DNA of 28,014 nt, taken from contig WOFQ01000141.1 in assembly GCA_012184525.1 (NCBI GenBank), positions 1-28,014 of the forward strand, read 5' to 3'. This document shows, piece after piece, positions 10,550-20,331 of this stretch. The notes below the pieces were generated by a model. That model made no database searches and was not told where the DNA came from. It was given only the letters and a program-made list of their open reading frames with translations. Positions within the stretch are counted from its first letter, which is position 1; the number at the start of each line of letters is the position of its first letter. Source of the stretch: Xenoacremonium recifei (taxonomy: Eukaryota; Ascomycota; Sordariomycetes; Hypocreales; Nectriaceae). Both the position numbers and the translations under genes were made by a program.

Positions 10550-12406
10550 TTACACCTTGGTACTCCAACTTCCCTGACTATCTCCTTTTTGCGTAATTAC
10601 GCCATTCATCCGGCAGTAATCCTCGTACAATCCAATCAACTCCTTTAGCTTCTCGGGCTGCTCCTCACTCAAGTCTTTCGTCTCGCCTGGGTCGTCTAGG
10701 ATATTGAACAACTGCCACTTCTCAGGGCCGTATGGTTTCGGAATGTACAAGGCCTTGAGACCCCCTTGCCGCAACGCACGTCGTCCGAACAACTCCCACC
10801 CAGTAACATGGTCTGTCCCATGAATCTCATTCCGCTGCTGCCGAAGGTACGGGACCCATGATCGTCCCGTCACTGGGGCTACCTGCCGGTTACGGTAAAT
10901 TGTCCCTGGGTGTCTCACCCCGCAAGCGTCCAGAATCGTGGGCAGGATATCCATGCAAGTGGCGAAGCTGTGGTCGATGGCACCGGGCGTCTGCACGAGG
11001 CTCGGATAACGCATGATCATAGGAACTCGGATACCACCTTCCGACGTAAACATCTTGTATAGTAGACCCGGGGCCGTGCTCGCGCTTTCCTCAGGGTCAG
11101 CTGTGAAAATAAAAAGAGGGGGGTTTCAGATCAAAGCCTCACCTTGCCCAACGTGTGCCGTACCAGACAAAACTGTTGTAAGCGCCCATGTTCTCAATGT
11201 CATTGTCGTGATAGCGCGCTACGTGTGCATCCATATCGCCACCTGCTGTGATCGGCCAGGCCTCGAACTGGGCGCCTTCGGCACCGTTATCAGACATGAA
11301 GAAGATGAGTGTGTTGTCATACTGGTTCGTGGCCTTCAAGTATTTGAGCAGCTTTCCTATATTTTGGTCCATCCGATCCACCATGCCGGCATAAACCTCC
11401 ATTTTACGAGCCGACTCAGCCCGTTCTTGGGGTGTCATCTGGTCCCATGTCTTCGTCTCATTAAGGTCTTGGTCGATAGAAATCACTGGCGCCGGGACTG
11501 CATTTTCTGGCACAAGTCCGAGTTTCCTCAGGCGTTCGAGGCGTCTCTCTCTTAGCACCTCGGGCCCGTCGTCATATTTTGCTTTATATTTGTTGACAAC
11601 TTCCATGGGTGCTTGTAGAGGCCAGTGTGGCGCTGAGAAGGCGAGATAAGCGAAGAACTGGTCACTTCGTCAGTTATGTGCTATCAGCATGCGCTGCACA
11701 GGAGCCACTTACGGGCTTCACTTCCTTTCTATCTTCACGGTCCCGAAGGTAGTCGATCAAATTGTCCGTGAAGCTGTCGGAGCTATAGAACCCCTCTGGC
11801 AATTCGTGGGCGGCGACAGGCTGGTCATCGCGAACATAAATCCTCTTCAATACCGCTGCAACCCGAGGGATTTTACTTTTATCCTCAAACGCAGGCTCCC
11901 ATCCGTAATGATTGTGAGCTCCATTCAAGAGGGCGAAGCTGCGGTCGAAGCCTCTGGCGCTGGGGACACGATCGGGAGTCAGGCCAAGGTGCCACTTGCC
12001 AGACATGAGCGTTTCGTAGCCAGCATCGCGAAGGATTTCCTGTAGTGTCACAACACTGTCGTTTAGGTAGCCCTCGTATCCTGGCTTTCCCTCCAGATCT
12101 GCTGGCATGTGCTCCGCCATAGAACCTATTCCGGCTACGTGATGGTCCGTACCTGAAGAGCCCTCAAGTTAGCCTAAGTAGCCCAGGTCGTGACATTGTA
12201 TTTCGCTGACCGCTTAGGAGCATCGATCTTGTGGGTGAGCATGCAGCAGCTGTGTGAAAGTCTGTCATGCGCAATCCTTCAGCCGCAAGCTGATCTAGAT
12301 GCGGCGTCGTAATTTCGCCGCCATACGGGCCAATGTCTGAGAAGCCCAGATCGTCGGCGAGGATAATTAACACATTGGGACGGCTCATTGCGGCTGCTTC
12401 GCTCAT
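10550..12406 (-). CDS. Arylsulfatase-type sulfatase, intracellular, 561 aa
   Basis: Exons 12406-12211, 12152-11713, 11657-11143 and 11084-10550; introns of 58, 55 and 58 nt. The formylglycine motif is complete: 'ACSPTRSMLLSG' with Cys56, the residue converted to formylglycine. Metal-binding residues are visible in 'ILADDLGFSD' (D18, D19) and 'FFMSDNGAEG'; 'LMSGKWHLG' supplies the conserved Lys and His. Length is normal for fungal sulfatases. There is no signal peptide, so it likely acts in the cytosol on an imported sulfate ester. Intron 3 has a tempting acceptor (TTTTCACAG at about 11101) that would lead straight to a stop; the acceptor GAGGAAAG, after a CTGAC branch site, restores 'RWASASTAPG'. 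A cluster site lies 147 bp upstream of the start. The natural substrate (sugar, aryl or choline sulfate) is not determined. Confidence 0.9.
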
Positions 12407-12807
12407 CTGTTAATTTTAAACCTACTCAGATCACAAATCAATCTCGGTGCTCGGAACGTTACGAAGTTCGTGAACTACGGATAAGGGTTGTTATATAGAT
12501 GCGGGCTGTCCACTGCCTGCGGTAACTCCGTGTATTCGGGTCAAAAGCCGATGCCGATTTAGTCGGGGGTTCATGGATAGACATCCGCAATTTCCCACTT
12601 ACACTCATCCATCTAGCCTACATACCTGTTGGTCTGAGGTAGATACGATTATGGAGAGTTATAGAATTTGCGAATGCCGGAAAAGGAAAGAATTGTTTTT
12701 GTTGTGTACTTACTCTTACATAATATGCACCGCAGGTAAATACGCCTCGGGAAGCTATCACTACGGCCGCAAGCATTTCCTTATACGCTCGTGCAGAGGC
12801 AGGAGTG
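12407..12807. other. Sulfatase promoter and 3' flank of the dual-zinc-cluster regulator
   Basis: The spacer sits between the start of the sulfatase and the stop of the next gene, both on the minus strand. It contains the 13-bp site at 12554-12566, a near-palindrome around ACGAAGTTCGT at about 12460-12470, and no coding sequence I can support. Confidence 0.6.
12554..12566 (+). promoter_or_regulatory. Putative zinc-cluster operator CCGATTTAGTCGG, copy 2
   Basis: Everted CCG-N7-CGG, 147 bp upstream of the sulfatase start codon. Read on this strand it is 12/13 identical to copy 1 and 11/13 to copy 3; all three fit CCGAYYTAGTCGG. Its orientation relative to the sulfatase is the same as that of copy 1 relative to its gene. 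Confidence 0.65.
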
Positions 12808-15188
12808 TTATATGTACTGAGAGATCTGACTTTCGAAACCGCTTGTATCTCCCCGAGTAAGGTCTTGCGAAAGGAGGGAATCCTGGGTGAACAGCAAATC
12901 ATCCATCGAGTACGGCCACTCTTGTCCATATAACCCCTCGGCATGAAAAGCAGAAAGTTCTCCGGGAGTAGGCAGGGCCACAGTTTCAGAGCCGCTATCG
13001 GTATACCAAGAAGTAATCGAGTTGTAGCTTCCCAGTGAAGGCGCTCCATGGGGTTCATGCCCTGCCAAGTCCGTCGGGGATGCCGTGCTCGGCTGTGATG
13101 ATGCCGCCTGGCCATCGACAACCCGATTTGTGGGACGAAACGCGGCATGCTTCGGGAATCTGGAGTCCTCAAGACGCTGGGCTTCGACCAGGACATCCTC
13201 AATAGTAAGCGTGTTATCATCTGACGAGCTGGGTATCCTCCCAGCCACAAGGTATGCAAACGCTGATTGACCTAGCCTCCGCACTACCTCGTCACGCTTA
13301 TTCTTGTCAGTTGATCAGTTGACGCTAGTCCTTGGACACCAGACATACCCATGAAGCAGCATATTCGCTAATTGCAGCGAGAGAATCCAGCAGGTTGACG
13401 TCGAGAGCCACTGCTCTCTCCCACGTGTGTTCCCTGTCAGGATCTGGCGCCAGCTGCCAACAGTGAAGAAGCACTTGCACATTTTGAGCGATGCAAGGAG
13501 CAATGCTCCAATCTGTGACTAGAAGATTGCGCGATACCATCTGCAACCTGGCCATTGAGCGCCAAAACTGATTAAGATCAAGTGCATGCTGACACAAGTC
13601 CTTCGTGTATTGCATGGCTTCTTGTGGAGGGGACGAGGCTTGCTGAGCCATATGACCTAGCAGCTCACACCAGCACGATCGCCACCAGGTCTGCACCATT
13701 ATGTAGACGTCGCTCTCGGGTGTGTTTGCCCGAACGTAATGGGTTTGTTCAGCGTCACACATATCTGGAGGCAGCGTGCTATCGAACTTTCTGAGCTGCT
13801 GCGTGATCACCGCGAGCCTAACCGAGGTGAGCATCCCATCCGCAGGTTCGAAGTCCGCAGACAGGAGCTCCAGCAATTGCTCACGAAGATCCAGTATCCA
13901 GATGAGGTATGCCGTTACTCCGATAGTAGACAGACTGGTATACGAGGATGGATCCTGCTCCATTTCAGACAGAGAAGGATTATGGCATTCAAACTCGAGC
14001 TCGAAGCTGCGACTGTCACAGGGTAGAGAATTCGACAAGGTTGTATTCGGGCATTGAGAAGGATAAAGCCTGTCTCCTCTCGTTAATTTATCGACGACGA
14101 AGGTGCACCACAGCAGCCGACGGCGACACTCTTGATTGGTGAATGGGACAGTATCGGTCGGGCGGTTCAGTAGGAGCCCATACGCAATTCTTGCCGCCAG
14201 GGAAACAAGATACCAGACACAGGCCAGTTTTCCAGAGGCCATGCGATCGTATATTAGCAAGAGCAAGATCTGGAGTTTGGATATCGAGATGGTGTTAAGG
14301 TCTTGGGTAATGATTTTCTCGGCCTTGTTAACTCACTCGTTGCTAGGTAAGCGACCCTCCGGCATACCTCCGTTTCGACTTCGATTGAGGTTCATGAAAC
14401 GGGAAGCGACGCCGGATATGGTGCGGATGAGGTCTTGCGACAATCGACCCTGATGCCACAAGCGAAGGAAAGCGCCTCTATGTATGAAGTTGAAAGGGCC
14501 AACGACGTAGACGTGTTGGAAGAAGGCATCAATGTGTTGCTGGATGATGATCCTGGACGGGTCTACACTTCTAGAGCAAGGTATCAATCAGTATATGCCA
14601 CCCCGAATGTGGCACGGGGATCATACCGCGAAACAAAAGCCCTTACAATGGGTCTTTGGGAAACACTGCGCTGTGCTTCGACGGCGGAGCCTCCCTGGCG
14701 GTCTTCGCGTGGTGACAGCACATCCGTCATCGGAGACAGGCAGTTTGCTTTGAGCTGGTAGACGCAGTTTTCGCCTTTTGATTCACATCGTTCACACTTT
14801 GGAACTTCCCCCGAGCACCTGAGCTTGTTGATTCGACAACGTGTGCAAGCTCGTCGGGCCCTCTTCTTGGTCACTTCTGCTGCCCGAACAGGTGGTAATG
14901 GAGGCAGGCCTGGAGGCCGATGTGTCTGATTAGCAATATGTTCATAATGCTACCCTGATAGGACGTTACCCGATGTCTTGCCTTGTTCCGAATAGCTGCA
15001 ACAAAACCCAAGTCTTTGGCAGTGGGAACAGCCACCTGCTTTCTTGCCACATTTGACCTGACAGAGTCTTAGATCACGCACGGAAAGTGCTTACTCAGGG
15101 CAGGGGTAGGCGTCGCATTCCGTACCTTGCGGGTTCGACAAGCGGTGCACGCCTTGTTCGGTCTCTGCCCCGATGGGCCGGAATCCAT
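12808..15188 (-). CDS. Transcription factor with two tandem Zn2Cys6 domains and a fungal-specific regulatory domain, about 704 aa
   Basis: Exons 15188-15126, 15057-14970, 14909-14627, 14570-14368, 14331-13349 and 13302-12808. Zinc cluster 1 is residues 14-41 (C14, C17, C24, C31, C34, C41), split by intron 1 after 'TACRTRK'. Cluster 2 is residues 72-99 (C72, C75, C82, C89, C92, C99) in exon 3. Both have the spacing 2-6-6-2-6 and a basic patch, so both look functional; a short Pro-rich linker joins them. The middle is a fungal-specific transcription factor region ('FFQHVYVVGPFNFIHRG', 'TISISKLQILLLLIYDR', 'RIAYGLLLNRP', 'CRRRLLWCTFVVDK'). Introns 1, 2, 3 and 5 are standard (68, 60, 56, 46 nt). 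Exons 4 and 5 share one frame interrupted by TGA at 14335-14333. I bridge this with a 36-nt intron (14332-14367), unusually short, so a nonsense change is an alternative. It diverges from the transporter across a promoter with a cluster site. Confidence 0.8.
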
Positions 15189-15572
15189 ACCGCCGGGCTG
15201 GAAGATGTCAGACAACGTGAGCGTTGTGGAGAAGGTCTAGCAACCTGGGGAAGCTGGGAGTATGTAACGTGCGAGTATGTCGGGGGCGGAGACGGAGGAG
15301 GGGGAGGACTATAAGGCGCTTCAGAAACTGCGGGGCCGACTAGGTCGGCTCGGATTTCTTCCCCGTATCCCAAGACTAGGAGCCTGTTGAACCACCAACG
15401 CTTATCTAATAATGTTTGATTAAACTCACCCTTCTCAAGGGAAGAGAGCCTAGATCATCCGAACTTGCTAATTATAAGAAGGAGACGGGATTCCTCTCCT
15501 CTCGTCCTCTTGCACACACCTCTTGGTTCACCTCAGCTTCCTCCACATAGTATCTGAAGACAGTACATCGAT
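15189..15572. promoter_or_regulatory. Shared promoter of the dual-zinc-cluster regulator and the MFS transporter
   Basis: The 384 bp separate two divergent start codons. Besides the palindromic cluster site at 15336-15348 there is a G-rich stretch at about 15278-15307 with several GGAG/CGGAG words, and a GCGGGG (15330-15335) that fits the CreA carbon-repressor consensus SYGGRG and abuts the cluster site. A site between divergent genes can serve both, giving autoregulation of the regulator together with control of the transporter. Confidence 0.6.
15336..15348 (-). promoter_or_regulatory. Putative zinc-cluster operator CCGACCTAGTCGG, copy 3
   Basis: On the + strand CCGACTAGGTCGG, the core of a longer perfect palindrome with arms GCCGAC / GTCGGC (15335-15349) around TAG. 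It lies 147 bp before the regulator start (the same distance as copy 2 to the sulfatase) and 224 bp before the transporter start. Confidence 0.7.
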
Positions 15573-17476
15573 ATGTCGTCCTTTAAGTCTAGGCAGCGTC
15601 AAATGACGCCGTATCTCGTCTTCTGCTGTGTCGTCTTTTTGCAAGGCGCACTGCTGTTCGGCATGTCAGTCTTGTTCTGCAGCATCTAGGTCCCAGAAAT
15701 GTATGCCCCCGAGAGTTCAACGAGCTGACCTTTACGGACCCGGAACAGTGACACTGGCTCGTTCGGCTCCCTCCAAGCGCTCCCATCCTTTCTCAACCGC
15801 TTTGGCGAAGTTAATGCTGCCGGCAAACGCGCACTTTCCCCCTCACGTACCTCAATGATGAACTCATTTCCATGGATTGGCAAGATTCTTGGCTGCTTGA
15901 CCGCCGAGCCCATCATTGATCGCCTCGGGTTTAAGAAGACGGCATACTTGATCGCTTGCGTTCAAATTGTTGCGGTAATTAGTATGAATCAATTCGTTGA
16001 TAATCAAAACTCCCCAATAACGAAAGTTTTCTGACACCCGGGTCTCTTAGTCGAGGTGACGGCTCATCACTGGGCGCAGTTTACCGTGGGACGCATGGTA
16101 GCCTACTACGCCGTTGGTGCGGTAGAAAACACAACGCCGGCGTATAATGCTGAGATCTCCCCGGCTGTTGTTCGCGGTTTGTTGTCGGGAAGCCTGATGT
16201 TGGTTGTGTCCCTCGGCAACATCTGGGGTGCGGGCATGTCCCGGGCGTATGCCAAGGAACCAGGGGAGCGCGGCTGGATCATCCCAACGGCCATGCAACT
16301 CATCCCAGCTATTGGAATCCTGGCCTTGGCCCCCTTTACTCCCGAGTCGCCTCGCTGGTTGATTCTCAAGGGCCGTAAGGAAGCGTCCAAGGAGGCCCTT
16401 GACAAACTTCGACCTGCTCACGATGTTCAGAGCGGGGCGACCCAGGCCGAAATAGACACCTTGGAAGAGATGCTTCAGACGTCAACCGAGACGGGCAACT
16501 GGCTCGATCTCTTCCGGGGGAACTACCTCAAGCGTACCTGGGTAAGCCAGTAGTCGCAGCGACTTCGGCCTACTTGATGCTAACATTGACCTTGCAGATC
16601 ATGGCCACTCTTTTCATCTTCGAACAGACCAACGGGAACCAGTTCGTGACAGCCTATGGTGCGACCTTTTTCGTCCAGCAGGGCTTGGGCAGCATGTCGT
16701 TCACCTACTTCACCTCTGGCCAGGCCATCGCCGTCGTTGCATGTGCAGTTGGCGTTGTGCTGTTTGATGTTGTTGGCCGCCGCCCTCCCATGATAATAGG
16801 AAGCGCCTTGTGTGGCCTCTTTCTCTTCTTAGCTGGTGGCTTGGGCACTCTTCACCCCTTGACCACCACCCAACAGAACACCATCATAGCATGTTTCATG
16901 CTCCTTCCAGCTGCTACCCGCATTTCCGCATCGAATACTGCCTTCCTCACAGGCGCCGAAATTGGTGGCTTACGAATGAGAAGGAAGATGATGGTACTTC
17001 TATTTCCTATCCCATGCTGAGGTTAAAAGGGGTTTTTTTTTTTTTTTTGAAAAGATTTTCTAATCCGTGACTCGCAGGCCTTCGGAACCGCGATTGATGT
17101 AACCGCTGCTTTCCTAGTCACTTTTGTCTCGCCTTATCTACTCCCCCGAATGGGAGTGAGCATCGCTTGGATCTTCGGCTCTGTCGGTGTATTTGCGGCG
17201 CTCTATAGTTTTCTATTCTTACCGGAGCTCAAGGTATGAGTGCTTCTCTTGTTGATTTACTGATTTCCCTATATAGGGACAGCATGACTCGGTAAAAACG
17301 CTAACGTGTATCTGCAGGGCCGGTCACTAGAAGAGGTGGACGAGCTATTTGAGGCTCGTCTCCCGGCCTGGAAGTTTGCGACGTATGAAACCACTGGTGC
17401 CGGACGCCTTCTAGCTGCGTTAGAGAACGAAGGCAAAGTTGCCGATGAATCTGTGGCCACTGTGGAAGTAAAGTAA
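15573..17476 (+). CDS. MFS sugar transporter, 508 aa
   Basis: Exons 15573-15664, 15749-15981, 16051-16541, 16598-16993, 17078-17233 and 17318-17476; introns of 84, 69, 56, 84 and 84 nt, all phases matching. Sugar-porter marks are in order: 'LLFGIDTGSFGS' after TM1, 'DRLGFKKT' in the loop after TM2, 'GRMVAYYAVGAVENTTPAYN' around TM4, 'PESPRWLILKGR' at 206-217 before the central loop, 'FDVVGRRPPM' after TM8, and 'LPELKGRSLEEVDELFEA' at the end of TM12 (453-458 being PELKGR). Twelve membrane helices and plasma-membrane location follow from the family. Intron 4 contains a run of 16 T (17033-17048). The substrate is probably a mono- or oligosaccharide or sugar-like compound handled by the neighbouring enzymes. 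Divergent from the regulator with a shared operator, which suggests inducible uptake. Confidence 0.9.
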
Positions 17477-18289
17477 TTAAAGAAAGTAATATAACCTCTT
17501 TTCTGGCCTATAGATAAGGCTGTAATAAAGAGCAAGGCAGTAATTAAGCATAATACCATATTATAAAGTGATTCCTGGGAGAAAGGTTATATTAGAGATA
17601 ATGAGCGAGTGAAGTATTGTTACGACTTGGTCCCCCGTAACAGTGCTAGGAGCCCTATATAGCTAGCTGTAACACCACTATAGTTGCTCGAATAGCAATT
17701 ATAGCCCAATCTTTTGCCCTGTGGCCTGACGGCTAGGTGTATCCGTCACAAATATATTAAATCGGAAAGGATGGCAGTTATTACTGCTATATGTAGAATA
17801 AGGATACTGTAATATCTTATATTTACTTAAAAGCGGTAAGGAATCGGTTTTTTATAGATAATAAGAATAAGACTAATAAGTGGAATACTGTTCTTAGGAA
17901 GGTCTAGAAATAGGCCCTGGATAATATTACCCTAATATATATAAGTGCTAACTAACTGTGAAGCCTGGGATTACCTAAGGTATATGTCACGCCCCACAAC
18001 AGAACAAAGCATCAATTAACCACACTCATTATACCACTTCAGGAAGATCACTATTTTCAGACCCCTATTATGTTGTAGGCCGTTCTAGGACAATACCCCT
18101 GCATACCAAGTACGCCGTACATACTGCGGGGGCCCATAATTACACCGCTAACCCAATTTAGCATACTTATAATATTTTCAGATATTTTGCGGAACTAGTG
18201 TTCCGTAGGTTGAACTTTTATTACGATTTTCGTCGGAGACCCATTTCTCCGTAACCTCTCCTCTGCCAGCGCTCTCGTTTGATTCTACC
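17477..18289. other. AT-rich intergenic region with repeat-like ends
   Basis: No gene. The sequence is AT-rich with many stops. It holds a GTTACG..CGTAAC inverted pair at about 17619-17641, and TGTCACGCCCCACAACAGAAC at about 17985-18005, which resembles the TGTCACGACCCACCACGGAAC motif near 24631. These may be ends of degenerate LTRs or small transposons. The last 100 bp are the promoter of the next gene. Confidence 0.5.
18190..18205. promoter_or_regulatory. Inverted CGG-N10-CCG site upstream of the Zn2Cys6 regulator
   Basis: CGGAACTAGTGTTCCG: 6-bp arms CGGAAC / GTTCCG around TAGT, ending 84 bp before the start codon at 18290. The inverted CGG-N10-CCG layout is a classic Zn2Cys6 homodimer target. 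Its position suggests self-control of the regulator or control by a related factor; no copy was seen near the permease or GH15 gene. Confidence 0.5.
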
Positions 18290-20141
18290 ATGAGCTCAAA
18301 TCATGGACGTCGAGGAGATCTCGTTTCGCGGGCTTGCGACCGCTGCAAGTCCCGCAAGTCAAAGTGCTCGGGTTCGCGGCCCTGCCATCAATGCGTGGCT
18401 GCCGTTACTGAGTGCACCTTCCTGGCTGTTCAGAGGATGCGTGGACCCCCAAAGAGTCGCGTGTCGAAATCCATCATCAAAAGCAGAAAGGGGCCAACTG
18501 ATCCCTTAGCAACAGGACGAGAGACGGGCATGGAGAAGACTCCAATCCCTAGTCCGCGTTTTCGGTAGGTAGAATGCTCATATGCAGAGAAGCGAGGAGT
18601 GATAACAATGGGCCGCACACCTAGGCCACGCATTGCCGTCAGCGCATTGAGGCCAATGCTGGAATCTTACCGAGCCAGCATGTTCTCAGTCTGGCCCATC
18701 GTGGATACAGATGAACTTCTTTCACGTCTGCACGGCGAATGTGTCCTTTTCGACTATGCGCTGGCGTTGGCAACGGCTGCTGCGACAATAGGTCAGCTCA
18801 ACGCTGCCGTTGAGCTGCCAGGACAATGCCCTTCGGCCTCACAATGCGAGGCTGAGTGTCAACGGGTCCGGTATGCCCTACAGAGTCGAAACGATACCGC
18901 CAATCTCACTTGGCTGCGTGTCGCGTTCTTCTTGCACGCCTACCACGAGAATCGTGACAACGGGAGCGTCAAGTCTCTTTTATATCTTCGCGAGGCAATT
19001 TCGCTCGCCCAGTACATGGGCCTCCATAACGAAGCCTCATACATAAACGTGCCCGCTAGCGAGGTATCCCTGCGCAAGAGGATCTTTTGGCTGCTCTTCA
19101 TAACAGAAAGGTAGGTATGTCCATCTAGTACCATAAAATGTCCTTCATATTAACAACTTATCAAAGGGGCAATTCCATCTTTCACCATCTTCCCGTCTTG
19201 TTGGCGCCGAACATCCAGCCTCATACCAATAATATCGTCTTTGAACCGCCTATGATGGAGCCTTTGGAGATCATTGTGCAGATATTCGCGGCAATTGACC
19301 GCTCAGGTCTCTGCCGTTCGACTAAAGACGCCAACGAAGTAGCTTTTGAGGGATTTTCTCGACTGAACGCCTTTAATGGAAATCTTCAATGGTCAATGTC
19401 CATCCTTGGGTATGCGAACGATATCAATAGGGCAGACATTTTTGTCACCGTTTGCTGGGCGCGTGTCCTACTCTGGAAAGCTGCGCAACCGGCCATAACC
19501 GATTCATCTTTCCATGACGATGGAATGTCAACGCCTCTATACCCGCTGACCGCAGCCGAGGATATGATTTCCTCGCTCGAAGCAGTTCCCTCAACGGCCA
19601 TCGAGGCACATGGCGTCGGTATCGTACGTACCCTGTCTTCATCCCAAGCCTCACTGGCTCGCTCTTTCTCCGGGTTTGCATGTTCAATTTTCTGAATATC
19701 CAATAGCAGGTGAAGATTTTCAACATTGCATCAACTTTAATCGAGCATGCTGCAGATCTCTCTCACGGCAACGACACCTCCGGGATGCTTCCAGACCAGC
19801 GGTACGTCCTTGTTCTAAAGAAGCTCCACCACATCCTAGCCTCCATCAAGGATGGAGACAAGCAACTTCTTTGCAAGCTATTTGATAATTTACTGGGTAC
19901 GAACTCGATCGGCGCAAGAAAGACTCCTCTCGGAGCAGAAGAGTTTGCTCAAATTTGGGAGGGCGACGGCGACGACATGATAGTTTCTGGCAGAAACATA
20001 GTAGACCCCTTCGCAATCGCCGGGCTGATGATAGAGCCACCAGAGGATGTTAGCAGCGAATGGGGCGAGAATAGTAGGTATGCAGATGAGTTATTCGTCT
20101 CAGACATGGGGTTTGACACCTCGCTCAACTTCCTAATTTGA
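18290..20141 (+). CDS. Zn2Cys6 transcription factor, 549 aa
   Basis: Exons 18290-18564, 18625-19110, 19167-19623 and 19710-20141; introns of 60, 56 and 86 nt, phases match. One zinc cluster at residues 16-42 (C16, C19, C26, C32, C35, C42) with basic 'CKSRKSKC', followed by a basic linker rich in Lys, Arg and Pro. The body matches the regulatory domain seen in sugar-utilisation activators: 'LRPMLESYRASMFSVWPIVD' and then 'RVAFFLHAYHENRDNG', 'LREAISLAQYMGLH', 'LRKRIFWLLFITERG'. The C-terminus is acidic ('DPFAIAGLMIEPPEDV'), plausible as an activation region. Downstream lie a broken alpha-glucoside-type permease and a GH15 glycosidase, so it may be the pathway regulator of that locus. It is convergent with the permease gene (190 bp between ends). 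It carries only one zinc cluster, unlike the regulator at 12808-15188. Confidence 0.88.
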
Positions 20142-20331
20142 ATACACCCAAGGGCTCTCACTGAATCTTGGAAATCTCTAACCCGGAGTGAATTTCTTGT
20201 ACCTCTTTGTCTATCTGCAGATAAATGGTTCAAGGTTTGAACACTACCATAGAATGATTTTACTAGCGTTCGGCATTTGGACCTGACGTGCTGTTCAAGA
20301 GAAAGGAATGTCGAGACACTCGTGTAACCCT

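Noticed and set aside
12573..13259. Longer opposite-frame or shadow openings over the 3' exon of the dual-cluster regulator
   Set aside because: The regulator frame closes exactly through a standard intron (13303-13348) and keeps family character; the other frames carry no motif.
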